Origin: Dyadobacter chenhuakuii
GTDB taxonomy: Bacteria > Bacteroidota > Bacteroidia > Cytophagales > Spirosomataceae
Assembly (NCBI RefSeq): GCF_023821985.2
Contig: NZ_CP098805.1
Location: 3,162,001-3,226,000, forward strand
Length of the DNA stretch: 64,000 bases
Direction: 5' to 3'
How positions within the stretch are numbered: the stretch's first letter is position 1; every line of letters begins with the position of its first letter. Shown one piece after another: positions 61,507 through 64,000 of the stretch. The position numbers and the translations under genes are program-made. The notes beneath the pieces were generated by a model. That model saw nothing but the letters and a program-made list of their open reading frames with translations. It had not been told where the DNA came from and did not search any database.

Positions 61507-62790
61507 ATGAGGTTGATTTCGCTTTTTTTGTGGTTTGGGTTGACGTATGGAAATGCGAATGCGCAATCTCAAAACATCAGATTGGAAGATTATATATATA
61601 ATGATAAAATAAAAACCGTGCTGCTTGCACCAGCATTGGAAAACCCCGAAAACCCAACCCGCCTGCTAACGCCTGCCATTAAGCCGCTAACGAGTCCTGC
61701 CCCGCTTGTTTTAGAATTTGATGATCTTTCGGGTCAATTTGAGGGTTACCGTGCCAAAATCATCCATTGCAATGCGGATTGGACCAAATCAAACCTGAAC
61801 GACATTGAATTTACATTTGAATTCAACGAATATCCGATCAATGATTATCAGCAGGCATTCAGTACGAAAGTGCCCTATTTTCACTACAAACTCGATTTGC
61901 CTAAACTCAAATTATCAGGAAATTATGTCATTTATGTTTATTCCGATCGGGATAGAAAGCCTGTGCTAAGCCGCCGTTTCATGCTTTACGAATCACGCGT
62001 GAACATTGATGCGAAAGCGCGTTTTTCACAAGGGATTCAGCAGCAGTTCTCGGACCAGCAGATTGATTTTGTAGTTGATTATAAAGGATATCCCTTGAAT
62101 GCGCCGCAAACAGACCTGAAAGTGGTCCTCAGGAAAAACTTCCGTTTCAATGAAATAAGGACCAATTTTAAACCGACCAATGTCAGGCCTTTTGATCAGA
62201 TTTTGGAGTACACATTCTTTGATCTCGAAAACACTTTTCCAGGCGGAAATGAATATCGCTATTTCGATAGCCGCAGCCTGACCGGAAGAGGCTTTGGGGT
62301 TAATGAAATCGAGCGGTCGGACGAATTTACAAGGCTGATGTTATTCCCTGACAAGTCCCGGGCTAACAATGCATACATTCAAACAGATGATTTTAATGGT
62401 CAATACATTGTAGATCAGCGCGAATCAGGGAACGGAAGTGTCGAAGCTGACTATACGCCTGTCCTGTTCACATTGAGAACCCAACAAGACCCCGAGGCTA
62501 CATTTTACGTGAATGGGGCCTTCAATCTTTGGCAACTTACGGATGCCAATAAGATGACTTACAATGCGGCGACCAATGCTTATGAAGTTGAAATGATGAT
62601 CAAACAAGGCGTCATCAATTATAATTACACAATGGTTAAGGCGGGACAAACACCCGATGAGGGATACATTGAAGGCAATTATGGCGCAACAGAGAATGAT
62701 TACGACATCCTCATTTACCATCGCCCGCAAGCAGGAAGAGCCGATCTGCTGATCGGTTACCGAACCGTGGAATGGAACAGACGGCGCTGA
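61507..62790 (+). CDS. DUF5103 type IX secretion system plug-domain protein
   Basis: This 427-residue exported protein begins with a signal peptide (MRLISLFLWFGLTYGNANA). It has the DUF5103 pattern: QNIRLEDYIYNDKIKTVLL, PLVLEFDDLSGQFEGYRAKI with IHCNADWTKSNL, KLSGNYVIYVYSDRDRKPVL with RRFMLYESRV, and a second all-beta domain with TFYVNGAFNLWQLTDANKM. The family includes the plug protein that closes the SprA translocon of the type IX secretion system, so the product probably acts at the outer membrane. Other T9SS genes are not in the window. A terminator-like hairpin lies after it, oriented for ychF. Confidence 0.85.
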   Translation: MRLISLFLWFGLTYGNANAQSQNIRLEDYIYNDKIKTVLLAPALENPENPTRLLTPAIKPLTSPAPLVLEFDDLSGQFEGYRAKIIHCNADWTKSNLNDIEFTFEFNEYPINDYQQAFSTKVPYFHYKLDLPKLKLSGNYVIYVYSDRDRKPVLSRRFMLYESRVNIDAKARFSQGIQQQFSDQQIDFVVDYKGYPLNAPQTDLKVVLRKNFRFNEIRTNFKPTNVRPFDQILEYTFFDLENTFPGGNEYRYFDSRSLTGRGFGVNEIERSDEFTRLMLFPDKSRANNAYIQTDDFNGQYIVDQRESGNGSVEADYTPVLFTLRTQQDPEATFYVNGAFNLWQLTDANKMTYNAATNAYEVEMMIKQGVINYNYTMVKAGQTPDEGYIEGNYGATENDYDILIYHRPQAGRADLLIGYRTVEWNRRR

Positions 62791-62796
62791 AAGGCA

Positions 62797-62827
62797 CAAA
62801 AAAAGGAGCGACCATTAGCCGCTCCTT
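62797..62827 (-). terminator. Terminator after ychF
   Basis: On the minus strand AAGGAGCG and CGCTCCTT pair around a 9-base loop and run into several Ts. Confidence 0.82.
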
Positions 62828-62846
62828 CATCATTGAAATATCTTTA

Positions 62847-63947
62847 TTATACATTGAAACGGAAGTGCATAATGTCACCATCCGCAACAACGTATTCCTT
62901 GCCTTCAACGGCCATTTTACCAACCTCTTTCACGCCTGCTTCCGTTTTATATTGCTCGTAATCAGCAATTTTAATCACTTCCGCACGGATGAAGCCTTTT
63001 TCGAAATCACTGTGAATCACACCCGCAGCTTGTGGCGCTTTCCAGCCTTTTTCAATCGTCCAGGCTCTTACTTCCTTCACACCGGCTGTGAAATAAGTGA
63101 TCAGGTTCAGCAGTGAATAAGAAGCTTTGATCAATTTACTCAAACCGGATTCTTTCAAACCATATTCTCCCAGGAACATTTCATGCTCTTCCGGATCTTC
63201 AATTTCTGAAATCTGTGATTCGATAGCTGCACAAAGGACAATTACGTCTGCGCCTTCATGTTTCACAGCCTCGCGCAATTTTTCAGAATATTCATTGCCG
63301 GTTAGCATTGAGTTTTCATCCACATTGGCAACATAAAGCACCGGCTTGGCAGTCAGCAATTGCAAATCACCGATTACGGCTTCTTTGGTTTCTGCATCGA
63401 TCACCACGCTGCGGGCATTCTTGCCTTCTTCGAGCGTTGCTTTATATTTTTTCAACCATTCCAGCTCCGCTTTCGCTTTTGCATCACCGGCACGGGCTCC
63501 TTTTTCTGTTTTCTGAATTTTTTTCTCAACAGATTCAAGGTCTTTCATCTGCAACTCAATGTCGATGATCTCTTTATCAAAAACAGGATCCACACGACCT
63601 TCCACGTGCACAACATTTTCGTCCTGAAAACATCTTACAACATGCACAATGGCATCAACTTCCCGGATATTGGCAAGAAATTTATTCCCTAACCCTGCTC
63701 CCTGGCTTGCACCTTTCACAAGGCCGGCAATGTCAACGAATTCTATGATGGTTGGTATAACCTTCTGCGGACTTACCAGCTTTGTAAGAACATCCAGACG
63801 CTCGTCAGGCACGGTTACCACGCCAACGTTGGGTTCTATTGTACAGAAAGGATAATTGGCGGCTTCGGCTTTACCGGTTGAAATGGCATTAAAAAGAGTG
63901 GATTTCCCTACGTTCGGCAATCCCACGATCCCACATTGAAGACTCAT
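62847..63947 (-). CDS. ychF: Redox-regulated ATPase YchF (OBG-type)
   Basis: The ATG at 63947 ([23 protein letters not shown]) gives the usual 366 residues; an upstream start at 63992 is not needed. The G1 motif GLPNVGKS is at 9-16, then [36 protein letters not shown] and a long coiled-coil arm ([20 protein letters not shown]). The YchF NxxE in place of NKxD explains ATP preference, and the TGS domain ends the protein ([20 protein letters not shown]...[15 protein letters not shown]). It binds ribosomes and acts in stress responses. The 5' region continues past the end of the window. Confidence 0.95.
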   Translation of the reverse strand: MSLQCGIVGLPNVGKSTLFNAISTGKAEAANYPFCTIEPNVGVVTVPDERLDVLTKLVSPQKVIPTIIEFVDIAGLVKGASQGAGLGNKFLANIREVDAIVHVVRCFQDENVVHVEGRVDPVFDKEIIDIELQMKDLESVEKKIQKTEKGARAGDAKAKAELEWLKKYKATLEEGKNARSVVIDAETKEAVIGDLQLLTAKPVLYVANVDENSMLTGNEYSEKLREAVKHEGADVIVLCAAIESQISEIEDPEEHEMFLGEYGLKESGLSKLIKASYSLLNLITYFTAGVKEVRAWTIEKGWKAPQAAGVIHSDFEKGFIRAEVIKIADYEQYKTEAGVKEVGKMAVEGKEYVVADGDIMHFRFNV

Positions 63948-64000
63948 GTTATAATTTATGCAGTTAAAAGCAGGTAGTTTTCCATGCAACAATGCAAAGA

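Noticed and set aside
1..64000. tRNA, rRNA, prophage or plasmid genes
   Set aside because: I scanned the intergenic gaps and found no cloverleaf-like sequence, integrase, phage structural gene or replication gene.

Overview
The window looks like a chromosomal segment of a Bacteroidota bacterium, most likely of the order Cytophagales (Dyadobacter-like; this is inference from gene content, not a database match). The support is: two SusC/SusD outer-membrane importer pairs, a GH92 mannosidase, a type IX secretion plug-domain protein, DUF1343, DUF4302 and Uma2 families, CarboxypepD_reg-type TonB receptors, and several promoters with the Bacteroidota -7 box TAnnTTTG. Base composition is even and I see no prophage, plasmid or tRNA/rRNA genes.

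Layout. 1-7.2 kb: HAD phosphatase, orphan histidine kinase, two APC-type permeases (one ethanolamine type) around a secreted phosphodiesterase-like protein, and a LytTR response regulator. 7.2-7.6 kb is non-coding with two strong hairpins. 7.6-10.5 kb: a tight four-gene run (DinB, NRDE, ATP-grasp, LysE-like). 10.5-15 kb, minus strand: DUF1343 muramidase-like lipoprotein, radical SAM protein, M42 peptidase, a very small zincin-like membrane protein and greA. 15.2-18.9 kb: fmt, a single-domain IS200/RAYT-like Y1 transposase, an unusual ~0.9 kb array of about 17 REP-like palindromic units whose orientation flips in the middle, then folA and an esterase. 19-30 kb: hslU, GH92, aldo/keto reductase, periplasmic PQQ-type sugar dehydrogenase plus cytochrome c, TonB receptor and gluconokinase. 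30-36 kb: metallophosphoesterase, secreted DinB protein, glycosyltransferase, pgeF, a histone H1-like protein, a TrmH-type methyltransferase and a NarL-type regulator. 36-46 kb: a surface-polysaccharide region (acyltransferase-like protein, UDP-GlcNAc 2-epimerase, flippase, four methyltransferases, three glycosyltransferases). 46-58 kb: two convergent SusC/SusD loci; the minus-strand one carries a zinc metallohydrolase lipoprotein and a DUF4302 lipoprotein. 58-64 kb: siroheme synthase domain, ABC-F ATPase, Uma2 nuclease, type IX plug protein and ychF.

How the parts fit. Much of the window serves nutrient capture at the envelope: SusC/D import, mannan trimming by GH92, periplasmic sugar oxidation feeding a gluconokinase, and possible phospholipid head-group scavenging. 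The 36-46 kb block builds a surface glycan. The feature least explained by ordinary annotation is the REP-like array at 16.6-17.5 kb next to a lone HUH transposase; it resembles a RAYT/REP system, with a strand switch and a second hairpin type in its spacers.
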